Shown one piece after another: positions 1-9,850 of a stretch of 64,000 bases of DNA. The translations under genes were made by a program, and so were the position numbers. The notes under the pieces were generated by a model. That model made no database searches. It saw nothing but the letters and a program-made list of their open reading frames with translations, and was not told where the DNA came from. Source of the stretch: Neonectria sp. B-13 (Eukaryota > Ascomycota > Sordariomycetes > Hypocreales > Nectriaceae); contig NOKP01000002.1 in NCBI GenBank assembly GCA_002682825.1, positions 6,058,309 to 6,122,308 on the forward strand. The letters run 5' to 3'. How positions within the stretch are numbered: position 1 is the stretch's first letter; each line of letters starts with the position of its first letter.

Positions 1-1262
1 GAGAGGCGAGGCGAAGGATATCATCTTGTCCCTCGCCGATGATCTTTAAAAAGCATCCAGATGATAGCTACAAAGCCAGACGATAGTAACGTGACTTATT
101 TGAGAAGTTGTTTTACGCATCATACACCCAGCTTTTACCATCAGTGGCAAGCCCAAGCTTCAGCTACGATCCACATGATTCGAATGCCGGAATTTCAGAA
201 CAGGGTTTGATTGCAGGTCATAAAGTCGAAGAGTGAGTAGGAAGAAGGGCATTCCCCAAGATGAGGGACGACAGTACGAGGCGCATGAGGGTTAGCGGTA
301 ACGGCAGCAACCCAAAATTAGTTGCTAAAGCTGATAGGATGATGAAAAGTGGTTACCTTGCGAGAGTTTGCGCGCATCTTTATAGCATGCGCTCTTGGCA
401 GAATCTGGATACAAGATGCGAACTTCTTTGCCTGTTAATGTAACTATATTCAAACTCGAGTCATCAACTCCAGAATCACAAGGCTCTTTTCTGGTAAGTG
501 GATTGTCATTGTATGGAGGACAAAGGCTTTTCGGGTTGAACGGCAGCGATGATCACTTCAGCTACGACTACGCCTCCGGAGGTTTGAGGCAGTGCTCATT
601 CAGAAGCAAGATCTGCAGGGACTTTTTCTGTCCCCAAATCTAACTAAAGTCTGACAGCCGTTGTTTGATATGAGAGTAGTGCTAGCTGATACGCCGATTG
701 GACAATTTTCTTTTTCTTTTGCCGGTTCCTAAATCTTGTCAGCTTGGTTGGCGTCATCAAACGCTTCGTGTATTTCCGCGGAAGCACCTATTTCAACTAG
801 GCCGAAGAAAGCAACCGTGATTCCACACTCAACTCCACTCTTGTACACACATTGAATCTCTGCCAGGCTCCCTCCTTTATATTAGCAGGACTAGGGTTGA
901 GATATGGGTATTGGGATAAGGGATCTCTCTGCGCTACAAGCAGCTTCTGGACGAAGGCTTGAGCCTCACCAATCCGTCAGACATGTTATCTCGGCATCAT
1001 TTCTTGGGACGCCTAAATTGTTCAAGTCGAGTCGTCAGAATCTGTTAACTAAGCCGACAACTTTCATTAAAGCTTTGTCATTTCCAAAATGACCGCAGTA
1101 AGACAATTTAAAATATAGGCAGCAGTCATTATCTACATGTGAGACATGCACAAACCGGAGAAAGGCAAAGAAGCATAGCCACGCCAGAGAAGACTACGTG
1201 ACGTAACCTTACTGATCAGGATTTGTATATAAACTCGATCAGAGGCCCATGTTGTAGAAAGT
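1..1262. other. 5' gene-poor segment
   Basis: I see no convincing gene here. Short open frames exist (for example 395-643 plus) but have no recognisable domain or fungal gene structure. The last part, roughly 1,100-1,262, serves as promoter and leader for the hydrolase gene that follows. Confidence 0.5.
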
Positions 1263-2309
1263 ATGCGGCAACGATCATTCACAATGTTCATCACATCATT
1301 TTTGATAGCATTCGCCGCTGCAGTGGCTGGGACTGCCGCCACTCCTCTCACTACTTCACGAGATACTGTTCCGCTGCCCGAGAATACGTCCAACTTCAAC
1401 GAGTCTACCCGTCTTCAACCTCTCCGCTACGTCAATACCACACGACTGCAAGTCGCGTACTACGAAGACGGTCCGGCCGATGGTCAAGTTGTACTGCTGC
1501 TCCATGGCTGGCCCTACGATATCCACAGCTACGCTGTTGTTGCCCCGGCTCTTTCAAGAAAAGGATTCCGTGTTATTGTCCCTTACCTCCGAGGTAACGG
1601 CCCGACCACGTTCCTTCATGCCGGCACCTTCAGGTCTGGAGAACAGGCTGCCCTTGGCTATGATATTATCGAGCTTCTTGACGCGCTAGACATACCGAAA
1701 GCTATATTCGCTGGGTACGACTGGGGCGGTCGTGGCGCCTGTGTTGCGGCAGCGTTGTGGCCAGACCGTTGCGAAGGGCTTGTATCCGTCAACAGCTACC
1801 TCATCCAAGATCTGTCAAAGGCTTGGGTCCCCCTTGCCGCTCCGATTGAGGCGGGCTTTTGGTACTTTTACTACTTCCTTACACCACGTGGAGAGGCGGC
1901 ATTAGCAGAGCACGCTAAGGACATTGCACGAGTTGTCTGGGGCAAGAATTCGCCTGAGTGGAACTACACGGAGGCCGATCTTGACCGCGCCGCTGAGACA
2001 TTTGTCAACCCCGATTATGTTAGTGTGGTCACCCACGTATACAGGCACCGGCTTCTATATGCTCCTGGAGACCCAGATTACGCAGATATCGAGAGGCTTT
2101 TGCTAAAACAACCGACTATTCGCACGCCTACAGTCACTTTGGACGGTCTGGCGGATGGGAATTTCCCCCCAACAAACGGATCTTCATCCCAGATCTATTT
2201 CACTAGGAAAAGAGTCCATCATCAAATACCTGGTGCTGGGCACAATCTCCCTCAGGAAAAGCCGTCGGCATTTATTTCTGCGGTTGTGGAGGTGGCAAGT
2301 TTCACATAG
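1263..2309 (+). CDS. Secreted epoxide hydrolase-like alpha/beta hydrolase
   Basis: A single-exon, 348-residue protein. The N-terminus is a signal peptide (hydrophobic run at about residues 9-26 ending near TAATP). An alternative ATG at 1284 gives a tidier signal peptide (MFITSFLIAF...). The alpha/beta-hydrolase core is clear. HGWP at residues 81-84 is the oxyanion-hole motif. GYDWGG carries the nucleophilic Asp at residue 153, in the G-x-D-W-G-G context of epoxide hydrolases and haloalkane dehalogenases rather than the Ser of esterases. GAGHN near residue 327 supplies the catalytic His. An Asp in DGLADGNFPP is a candidate for the acid. Several N-x-S/T sequons fit secretion. The family opens epoxides or cleaves carbon-halogen bonds; the substrate here cannot be told. 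Secretion is unusual, since most fungal epoxide hydrolases are intracellular. It is isolated, with no obvious functional partner nearby. Confidence 0.88.
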   Translation: MRQRSFTMFITSFLIAFAAAVAGTAATPLTTSRDTVPLPENTSNFNESTRLQPLRYVNTTRLQVAYYEDGPADGQVVLLLHGWPYDIHSYAVVAPALSRKGFRVIVPYLRGNGPTTFLHAGTFRSGEQAALGYDIIELLDALDIPKAIFAGYDWGGRGACVAAALWPDRCEGLVSVNSYLIQDLSKAWVPLAAPIEAGFWYFYYFLTPRGEAALAEHAKDIARVVWGKNSPEWNYTEADLDRAAETFVNPDYVSVVTHVYRHRLLYAPGDPDYADIERLLLKQPTIRTPTVTLDGLADGNFPPTNGSSSQIYFTRKRVHHQIPGAGHNLPQEKPSAFISAVVEVASFT

Positions 2310-2554
2310 AGCTAATTAGCCTTAGTAGCTCTATCAAGGAACAAGTAGTAGCTGAAGATAGTTAGATGTATGATATGAATATTATTGATTACCTGTGAGG
2401 TCTCGTAACTGAGGTCGCCTTAATCTTTTCCTTTAATATCCGGCATCAACAGCGAACGATGAGAGATATTTGCCCAAAGATGATCAGTCATCATTCTTCA
2501 TCACCGAAATCCAAACAAAGCCTGCCTTCAGTGTACCATCACAAAGTTGGAAGC

Positions 2555-2896
2555 CTAGAGCGGAGCTTTCTTTTTCAACGGATCATCAGTAGAATGATCA
2601 GCATTGACGTTTTCCTGGCTCTCCGTAGGGTTCAGCCTGTGAAGAGGATCGACGGCCGACCGATCGGCAGCCACATCCTCCTCCGACTCTGTAGGTTGCG
2701 GCTCGTGCTTCTGCATGGGGGATCTGGTGTCTGCCGGCTTCTTAAGGGGGGTTGAGTGTTCCGAGGACGGTCTTGCCACGAATGTACGACCAGGAGTCGT
2801 CTGGAACCGGAGGGGACCGAGGGGGGCCACGTTCCTTCTAGAAACGCCAATGAAAGGTTGCGTAGAGCGAGCTTTTGAGAATACTGCGCGGAACAT
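2555..2896 (-). CDS. Small probable mitochondrial protein with acidic tandem repeat
   Basis: A 113-residue open frame with an ATG start and a basic, Ser/Arg-rich N-terminus (MFRAVFSKARS..., then SRRN and RFQTTPGR) that looks like a mitochondrial presequence. The rest is polar and probably disordered. Two imperfect copies of a segment of about 21 residues lie in tandem, PTESEEDVAADRSAVDPLHR and PTESQENVNADHSTDDPLKK. Small ascomycete proteins with a TES-x3-V-x-ADR pattern are, to my recollection, a recurrent uncharacterised group, but I cannot name a function. It is convergent with the hydrolase upstream (gap about 245 nt). Codon use and the presequence argue for a real gene. It could still be a chance frame. 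Confidence 0.55.
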   Translation of the reverse strand: MFRAVFSKARSTQPFIGVSRRNVAPLGPLRFQTTPGRTFVARPSSEHSTPLKKPADTRSPMQKHEPQPTESEEDVAADRSAVDPLHRLNPTESQENVNADHSTDDPLKKKAPL

Positions 2897-4082
2897 GTTG
2901 TTGGGTTGTAATTCAAGTAGAGTTTTGATAAAGTAGAATGAAGAAAATATTTGTGGTGCTATTTTTTAGAGAGTTACATTAGGAGGGAGTCGGGTGTCTT
3001 CTTCCTTAGAGGCAGAGCGTGTAGCGCATTACCCTTTAATTACAAAATTCTTATCGTTAGCGCTTATTAATATGAATTCCTAACAGCCTATAGAAATCCA
3101 TTCGTATATCCTGATTATTTCCAAGGTAGTTTTGGCAGAGAGCAATGATGTCACAATTCGTTAATGAACCAACCGCTGCGGAAGACAGGTCAGAACTCGA
3201 TAATGACGGCCTGTCATCCACCCAGGTTGAGTTTAGGTGGCAACCCACACAAAACATGATGTGAGCAAGCCGCTTGAGTCATATTAGAATCATGATGAAA
3301 TCACCAACCTTGTATATTGTTGCATTCTTTGGGGCGTCACTCCAGCACGTCGCGTGCACAACTCAACACACCCCTACTAGATACCGTTAAAGATCCAAAT
3401 TTGCGACATCAGCTAGGACCTACCCAAAGATGTGGTGGGGAAAGGGACCATACACACCTCCTGTGCTGCGGGGACAACACCTCCGCAGCAGTCGCCACTG
3501 GAAATGAAAGATGCGCCGAAGGGTCCCACGGTGTTTGATCCCCATAAGCTACTGAAGCAGGAGAAGCTGCCAGTGATGTGGTCGGAAAAGCCGTAACTGT
3601 GGGAAATGGAGAGCATTTTGCCAAGTTCATCGTTGGTGAGCATGTTTTTGACCACCACATTTTGCCCAAGAGGGTTTAGACAATGACTTCAACGGAGCGT
3701 AACAATATGCTCTTGTCGATGCGAGGTTTGTAGACAGGGTGGCTAGGTGCCCTAGGAATATACATGACAAACATTTTAAAACAACAAGCTCTTAAAGAAA
3801 TCCTCGTATATCATTCATTTTAGTACCATGCTCAACACCCTCCGAGCCTGGGTCAAGGGTCACCTCATTAGCCGGTTGATCCTGCGGACCCGAAGGTCGA
3901 TATCACTGACTTTGTCACCTCTGGGGTTAATCATCAACGAATCGATATTTCCGGCACTCTCCTCAACGCTGACCTGATAACATTCTGCACATCGTATCTC
4001 TTACCATTAGACTCACGCGAACACAAAACGTAACATTACACCTGGACCTTCTGTGATCCGACATCGAGTGGGCGTATACTGC
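2897..4082. other. Intergenic segment without supported genes
   Basis: About 1.2 kb. Two overlapping minus-strand frames around 3409-3669 and a short plus-strand coding-like stretch near 3830-4010 were inspected; none has recognisable motifs or plausible splicing. I see no repeats or RNA genes. Confidence 0.4.
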
Positions 4083-5616
4083 CTAAAGAATGCTCTCCCA
4101 AAGCTCGAGTTCCCTGTTGAGAGGGTTATCCACCGTTGTTGGGTCAATGTCAAAGTGCATTGTTGTCCTGCGGCTGGCGTCATACTTTGGCCAGGCAGGA
4201 TCTCCCGTTGTAGCGAAGGCCACCCAAGCCCGATGCATCACGTCGGCGAGGGCTTGCGGCGGAGTTGGGCCAAGAAGCGGCTTCGTTCCCAGGCCAAGCG
4301 TGTCGAAAACGAAGGCAATCTCGATCGAATGCGCTGCCCCTAGGCGATGCCCCATCTGTGGCGAGGGCCATGCGAACTCATACATGTAAGTGGTGGCTCG
4401 AGTGGTCTTGGCGTGTGCGTCGGCAAAGCGAGACAGCGGGAATGCGCCAGTACCAGTCGGTCTGAATGGCCGAGAGGAGATCTCCGGCGGTAGCTCTCGG
4501 GTATAGCTCACGATACGTGTCGATGCCCTCAGGCGGAAGGCCGTATGCTCCAGCCATGGCCGAGAGGGCTTCTTCGGTGATGCGATCGATGGAACCGTCG
4601 GGAACCAAGAACAGCCGTGTCTCCTGCGTGTTGGATCCAACCACCAGGGGAATGTCGGCTGCAGCTCCCGCAGCCACAGCATCGACAGGGTGCTCTGGTA
4701 GAATGTCCCCATCGACTGTTGGTGCCCACGGAAGAAAGCTCAGCGAGACCTCGCCCCAGAAGGCCGGGTCAGGTTGCGCCTGAAGTCCTTCTCGCAGCTT
4801 GGCCTGGGCCTCAATGATCCGATCAGACGATGTCGCAGCGACCGCCTCCCACGTAGGCTCGATATCGAGAATCTCCGTCATCCGCCGCCCGATCCGCTCC
4901 GCTGTTGCCGCCGAGTTCACCTTGGGGCTGTTCCCGCTTTGCACGATAGCGCGGTGGAAGAGCCCCTTGGCCCGCGGAACAGCTAGTAGTGTGGCAACAC
5001 TCATGCCGCCAGCCGACTCGCCGAAGATGGTGACGTTGCCGGGGTCACCGCCGAATGCGGCTATGTTTTTCTGCACCCATTTGAGCGCGGCAACCTGGTC
5101 CAGGAGCCCGAGGTTGGGGATGCCATTGTCGAGATATAGGAAACCTTGGGCGCCCACGCGGTAACTGATAGTGACACACACGACGCCGTCGCGGGCGAAC
5201 CTACTACCGTCATAGAAGGCTGCGCCGCTAGTGCCGTGGAACTCGAACATGCCACCGGGAATCCAGACCATCACCGGTCGTCCAGCCGCTCCGAGGTCGG
5301 GTGTCCAGACGTTGAGCGTCAGGCAGTCCTCGCCCGGGCCGACCAGCTCCGCGAGAGCCTCGGCGATACCTGGAGGATAGGGACCCTGAGCTGACTTTGG
5401 CCCGAATGTCAGTGCATCACGCACACCTGTCCAAGGCTTGGGCGGTTGAGGAGGACGAAGATGATTGGGCCCGGATGGCGGCGCCGCAAAAGGTACGCCT
5501 TTGAACACATGAAAACCGTCAGTTGTTTTGCCCCGTACGTCTCCTGACTGTGTTCTGGCGACTGGATCCAAGGTCTGGTTCTGGACGTCACCTTGCGTTG
5601 GCGTTTGTCTAGACAT
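4083..5616 (-). pseudogene. Type-B carboxylesterase with one-base frameshift
   Basis: The start is the ATG at 5616 (MSRQTPTQGD...), followed by the usual type-B opening TQSGDVRGKTTDGFHVFKGV. The in-frame ATG at 5709 would add an unusual 31-residue tail. The oxyanion region is GGMFEFHG and the nucleophile is Ser201 in GESAGG. The catalytic His lies in the GAAHS/IEIAFVF segment near the C-terminus. The protein would be about 510 residues, the family norm. The reading frame breaks at the AAA run at 4425-4427. Upstream it reads TDWYWRIPAVS and then goes out of frame, while the next frame continues with FADAHAKTT..TYMYEFAWPSP to a natural end. One surplus base in the run explains this. No GT..AG pair bridges the break, so it is not an intron. 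There is no signal peptide, so it is probably intracellular. It is either a recent pseudogene or a sequencing error in an intact gene. Confidence 0.82.
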
Positions 5617-5945
5617 GGTCGGTGGTCCTTTGTTTCCTGGGAACAGTTCTTGGTGCAAAGGGAAGTTGAATGATGAAGTAGCTCTGAGATGAGTTGCTGG
5701 TGGCCTCAAGGAGGCGGGGAAAACAGTAGGTAACCGCTATCTCGAGTATTTTAAGAATGTTAGAGGTCGGCCAGCGAGCGGATAAAAGGCCAGTGTAGAT
5801 GAATTGTTATATAGCCACGTTTGGGTGTCGTGTTCATCATCACATGTTGCTGAGGTGCGCAACCTCGTGATACCTCGTATGATTTAGCAAGAATTGGGAG
5901 ACCCCTGCTTCAGCCCTAATGACCCATTACGTCAGTTGAATCGCC
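5617..5945. promoter_or_regulatory. Carboxylesterase upstream region
   Basis: Upstream of the minus-strand esterase start. It presumably holds that gene's promoter. I recognise no specific operator. Confidence 0.35.
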
Positions 5946-6216
5946 CTAAGAGTAAGAACCTGCATCAATGGCATATTGGAGGATATCAGTATTGATGGCT
6001 ACGGGGGCGATGGCATTGATCCTTGCACCATCAGCTCTATTATCCACAGCAGCGCTTTGGTCAGCTCGACAGTCGGTTAAAACTGGATAAGAACTGTACA
6101 ACTATTCGTATGGAGAGTATGCTTACCGCATTTTTATTTATTACTGCGTAGGTTGCAGATTCTCGGATCCCATTCAAACCTGCCATTGAAGCAAGATTGA
6201 CGATGCTCCCGGCCTT
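5946..6216 (-). pseudogene. Relic of a short-chain dehydrogenase/reductase
   Basis: Minus-strand translation gives two SDR hallmarks in order: GSIVNLASMAGLNGIRESATYAV (the active-site Ser strand leading to the Tyr), then T-K and DGARINAIAPVAINTDI, the usual C-terminal P-G/V motif region. Between them is an intron-like stretch starting GTAAGC. Around 6055 one base is missing from what should read KAAAVDNRADGAR, so the frame is broken. The N-terminal half with the NAD(P)-binding TGxxxGIG is absent. The sequence upstream on this strand runs straight into the AT-rich patch. I read it as a truncated, decayed gene. Confidence 0.6.
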
Positions 6217-6269
6217 CTATTCAAGCATATATTTGAGCCAGACACCAAGCAATAAAGTTCACCATTCTG

Positions 6270-6552
6270 TCTATTTATATACTAGTATTTACCATTACTA
6301 ATACACTATGATATGCTCTCTAAGCCTATTATTAAACCATCTATTAGTAATATTTATACTATTTATATAGCTTTTCTTGGAATTAATAAAAGATAAAATA
6401 ATTATTTAAGAAGACGCAAAATAATGTAGTTCGAATAGCTTTACACTTTACTTGATTTATACTTACAGGACTGTTTCTTTCAGAGTGGCTAGCAGCAGCA
6501 TCAGCGAATGAAAGTGCAGTTATTAGATATCAAGCGACAGACTCTGCTATAA
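6270..6552 (+). repeat. AT-rich, RIP-like copy of the Ras-like gene 3' part
   Basis: This AT-rich stretch aligns with about 27,380-27,646, which covers the C-terminal coding part and the 3' flank of the Ras-like gene. The offset is near 21,100 and shrinks by about 10 bp along the alignment. The 6391-6552 part matches 27,483-27,646 almost gaplessly. Most differences are T or A here against C or G in the gene copy, although some transversions also occur. A second anchor, 6295-6325, aligns with 27,397-27,427. The homology stops near 6552. This pattern fits a partial duplicate hit by repeat-induced point mutation, while the gene copy stayed intact. Confidence 0.7.
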
Positions 6553-7007
6553 TAAAGAGGTTCATTGGCTGGCGTGACCATAAAAGGCGATCACTCGGTC
6601 AAACTGTGTTCATCACCTCCACTCCATGAATAGGTTAGGACCATCCATACATTGTCCTTGAACCAAATCGCTAACCGCCCAAGTTCAGCCATCAGAACAC
6701 GTCTCTGGCTGTTTCGCCAGGACATCGAATCAAATAACCTTCCCCTAAAACGCCTGAAGACACAAGCCGGCCTTACCTGACGAGAGGGCATCCCGGTAGT
6801 CGAGATTTCTCGCAGCCCTTGCCATTCGTACTGTGAGCTTCCTGCGGCTACTCTTCATTGCTATATTGCTATTCCCCACTGATAGTCCGCTCAAAGACAA
6901 GACGCCTTCCACGCCAGCATGCTTCGTGGACTAAGAGCCATTGTTCCCATCCTAAAAACCAATTCCAATGCGTCACGTACTGCGCTTTTCCTCGCCTAGA
7001 GCGCAGC
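6553..7007. other. Intergenic segment downstream of xlnR
   Basis: Sequence between the mutated repeat and the stop codon of the xylanase regulator. It probably contains the 3' untranslated region of that gene. Nothing else is recognised. Confidence 0.4.
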
Positions 7008-9850
7008 TCATAGGGCCAAACCTATTCCGTCCTTCGTCCATCTATACAAAGACAAAAGCTCTCGTCGCCGTTGCTGCTGCTCGCCGACATCTTCAGGTAC
7101 GCGACCCCGAACTTGAGCAAGGGCGCTCCGCATCACCTTACTGAACTTCCGCTGTGACTCTATTAGTTTCCTCATTTCCAATGTCTCTGTGGATAAACTT
7201 ACCTGGTATTCTGTGCTCAGAGTCACTACACATGCTTCATGGGCCCGCATGATTGTCTCGCATGCCTTCGCTACACTAGGCGATGCCTCTGACTGTAGCT
7301 TATCTGCAATAAGCAGCAACAAGAACGACCCCTGAAGAAGATAAATACCGAAGAAGAATGGCATGAATTCTAGGCCTGGGTCGAATTCGAGAATCCGGTT
7401 GATCGCCTCGGCCGCTGCTACGGCATGACTCGTTGCCGAGATGAACCCCTTTGTCGAGATCCAGAGGTCTTTATCATCCCACAAGTTGATGGGATCCCAC
7501 TTTCCAGCTAAAAGTATATACAGTACGTGCATAACGTGTGTGCTGTACGCGATGACAATTTTTGTTTGAATATTGCTCTCTGTGAGCCGGTTCAATCCGT
7601 TGGTGTGAACTGAATCTATTAACAGCGTGTTGGTTTCAGGGGCTCCTCCAGGATATTCATTGCTCTCACCATGCGATGTATCCATCTTGTCGTCTACCGG
7701 TCGGGGCAAATGCTTATGCTCGAAAGCTCGCAAACTCTGCTCGTATATCCCCAAATGCCGGGTGATCTCAGCTGTCTGAGCATTCCATTCGTGGCTCGGT
7801 CGAAGCGCGATACCAAAATGTGGATGGTTCTTTGCATGGTGCAAGTCCACAATCTCGCCCAAAATGGTCATCAGGGGGAGGAAATACCCAAAGATACTAT
7901 GACCGCGACACTCATATTGAGGTCCGCGAATCTGCGACGGGTTGGAAGCATATTCTTCTGGTGCCGAATTCATCAGACTGGAATCGCGAACGAAGTCACC
8001 GTTCTGCCATGCGCTATCATCCATGGGTTGCAACAGGTCCTGGCATTCGATATCGAGAAGGAATAGGGGGCGATTATAGCACAGTGCCAAGTGCCTGTCG
8101 ATGATGTAGAGGAGCCACCATATGCGGCGCCGTTCCTCGCGCTCTTCTTCCGTCACGTACACAGCGCCGTTAGGAGCATCCTGTTCCTCTCCGACTCCGT
8201 TATCCAAAAGGGTCGCCTCTTGGCTCGCGGGGAAAGGACCTAGAGGCAGCTCCCGGCCGAGCTTCAGCTCGCGTGCAAGGCCCCAAGCAGCAGTCCACCA
8301 TCTCATACTTGCCCCCTTATACTCGCTTGCCGAAATGACAACGGTCAAGTGAATGTAAGTCATCACATCGTCCAAGCTTCCTGCCGCACCGAAAGGCCCT
8401 GACTCGCCGCTCATAGCATCCATGCTTATCGATCCATCAGTGACCGGGCTAAGTAAGTTACCCGAGGTTGCGTGAACAAGTGGCCGAAGAAGATACACTG
8501 TCAGCGCGAGGAGCTTCTGGCATACCTTGGCTCGAGCCGAAGGAGTGTTGGCCAGGAAGGGGGCGTTGCTCGTTTGCGCAGCAACCCATAGCATACTTGC
8601 TAGAAGAGCTGGTTGTCCATACCTGGGCTTGGTCGCATGAAGGAAATGTCGTTTTCGAAGAACAAAGCCTAATATGTAAGGCGACATCGGGTGCATCTGT
8701 GCTGACGATGAGGAGGCGAAATACAGGTCAACGAGATCGCAGGCCAGCGAGATCGGCAAGATGCCATTGAGATGACGGACCAACGGTTCCAGGACAGGGT
8801 ATCGTAGTTTTAAGTTGCTCGATCCTGGCTGAGGAACCTGAGTCCGAAAATGTTTTGGAGGGGAGCTCGTGGAGACGCCACAGTTAGGAGATGTCCCTTC
8901 GCCCAACGAGTACCCAGGTGGACTGTTGCCCATGCGAAACGTCGTGTTATTCTCAAAGTTTGGCGGACTTTGGTCCTGCATCGAATATGGAAACTCGGAA
9001 TAATCCGACATACTGTCTCGTCCGCCAGGTACATATGGTTGGCCATTGAGCGCAAGACTGTCGAGGTGTTGAGTATCAAGGCCGTTAGGCTTGCTTTCAA
9101 ATCCATTGAGATTGAGCCCTTCATGGCTATCCATTTGCTCGCCATACAGGGCTGGTGGATGGGGCTGTTCGCTCATACCGCCAAGGTTATCCAGGTTATC
9201 TAGACCTTGGCTGTGTCGCATCACATCTTCGCTCTGTTCCTTGCTCCATTTGCTGCTTGTACTTGAGTCTTTTTCGCCGTGTTGTTGCGGTACCGATATG
9301 ATCGAAGCCTCGAGCCCCTTGTTGGTGAATTGGTTCTCCTCGCCGCCACCGTCCTCCGGATTCCCCCCAGCAGCTTTCTGGGCGAGCTCCTTCCTCGATA
9401 CTTTGCCTCTCTTCCTCCTTTCGCGGATGTACTCACACTCTAGGCCAAATCCTGAAGAAATCAGACACGTTATGGCGACATCTGACTTGAAAACTTACCA
9501 GTACAGTGTGCACAGGGGTGTTGGCCATCGCACTTTATTCGAAGCTGATTGCACTGATCGCAGGCTCGACTGATTCTCCTCCTGATGGGACCAGAAGATG
9601 CTGATCCACGAGATTTCGCTCCATCGGCCTGTCGTTGATTCTTCCCTTGAGAACTTGATCTCGCTAGTTGGGGATTCGGGATTGGTACTGGTTTTGAAAG
9701 CGGTTGAATAGGGTATTGGTAGCTTTTCCCAAGCGTGTCTAGTCTGTTGCTCTGCATTTGGGATTGGTGGGCGTTTCCACCTGGCGTGATCGATGACGAG
9801 ACGATGTTTTGGCAAGGAGAGAAGCGCGGAGGGGGGTTGGATAACATCAT
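7008..9850 (-). CDS. xlnR: XlnR/Xyr1-type xylanolytic transcriptional activator
   Basis: Two exons, 9850-9499 and 9451-7008, joined across a 47-nt intron (GTAAGT..CAG) that interrupts the zinc cluster; total 931 residues, the usual size for XlnR/Xyr1. The start [12 protein letters not shown] resembles the Hypocreales orthologue start. The Zn2Cys6 cluster uses Cys97, 100, 107, 113, 116 and 123 (C-x2-C-x6-C-x5-C-x2-C-x6-C), within [18 protein letters not shown], highly characteristic of this factor. The middle and C-terminal parts carry the fungal-specific transcription factor domain ([20 protein letters not shown]) and the typical tail near the end ([19 protein letters not shown]). The family activates xylanase, cellulase and D-xylose catabolism genes in the nucleus when inducer is present. 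A GH11 xylanase, a likely target class, lies 2.5 kb away. Among the genes of the window this has one of the surest identities. Confidence 0.95.

Noticed and set aside
3409..3669. Two overlapping minus-strand frames with a Cys-pair motif
   Set aside because: They could suggest a small secreted Cys-rich protein, but there is no signal peptide, Cys spacing is irregular and no family fits.
4420..4450. Intron to explain the esterase frame change
   Set aside because: No GT..AG pair of usable size spans the break, and the flanking peptides are contiguous in the family. A single surplus base fits better.
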